Positions 5,255-5,304 of a stretch of DNA of 5,304 nucleotides are shown here, piece after piece; position 1 is the stretch's first letter; each line of letters starts with the position of its first letter. Made by a program: the position numbers and the translations under genes. The DNA comes from Nitrosomonadales bacterium (GTDB taxonomy: Bacteria; Pseudomonadota; Gammaproteobacteria; Burkholderiales; Nitrosomonadaceae), in assembly GCA_004525885.1 (NCBI GenBank), contig SPBV01000127.1:1-5304 (forward strand), written 5' to 3'. Below the pieces are notes generated by a model. It was not told the origin of the DNA. It did no database searches and saw nothing but the letters and a program-made list of their open reading frames with translations.

Positions 5255-5304
5255 AGAAGTGCAAATACGGAATTTCTTATGAGTCTTTAAAGTCTGCTTT
5301 TGGC

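Noticed and set aside
1..5304. CRISPR arrays, tRNA or rRNA genes, intact insertion sequences
   Set aside because: I saw no regularly spaced direct repeats, cloverleaf, rRNA-like block or transposase frame.

Overview
The window looks like an AT-rich chromosomal segment of a Gram-negative bacterium. The lipobox-bearing proteins, outer-membrane-type genes, Tad/Flp pilus genes and YegP-type fragment fit a proteobacterium. My best guess is a betaproteobacterium, possibly near the ammonia oxidisers or methylotrophs, but that is an impression from protein style and not a proven placement.

Positions 1-2200 (+ strand) are the tail of a Tad (tight adherence, Flp pilus) secretion cluster. It holds the 3' end of an inner-membrane platform gene (tadC), a short TPR lipoprotein in the tadD position with its own Shine-Dalgarno sequence, and a second, longer TPR lipoprotein that adds a C-terminal LytR_C-like domain. 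The two TPR proteins look like a tandem duplication. Facing them across a 66-base gap with an imperfect hairpin is a - strand gene (2267 to about 3703) for an unusual ATPase: a MshEN/GspE-type N-terminal domain, a winged-helix-like middle and an AAA+ module with Walker A, Walker B, sensor 1 and sensor 2. Its frame stays open upstream of the first standard start codon (TTG at 3592). The extra 37 codons encode the beginning of the MshEN-like domain, so the true start is either non-standard or hidden by a one-base frameshift.

Positions 3761-5304 are gene-poor and look eroded. They hold a promoter-like site with a 10-base element repeated in inverted orientation, a 122-base stretch that could fold into a branched RNA, and a stop-riddled frame whose end resembles the C terminus of a TonB-dependent outer-membrane receptor. 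They also hold an intact small gene on the - strand for an exported Met- and Cys-rich periplasmic protein (4496-4915), a run of nine G, and a DUF1508/YegP-family frame without a usable start codon.

The intact genes suggest Flp-pilus assembly (platform plus pilotin-like TPR lipoproteins), with the convergent AAA+ ATPase as a possible accessory or regulatory partner. That link rests on neighbourhood and on its secretion-ATPase-like N-terminal domain only.
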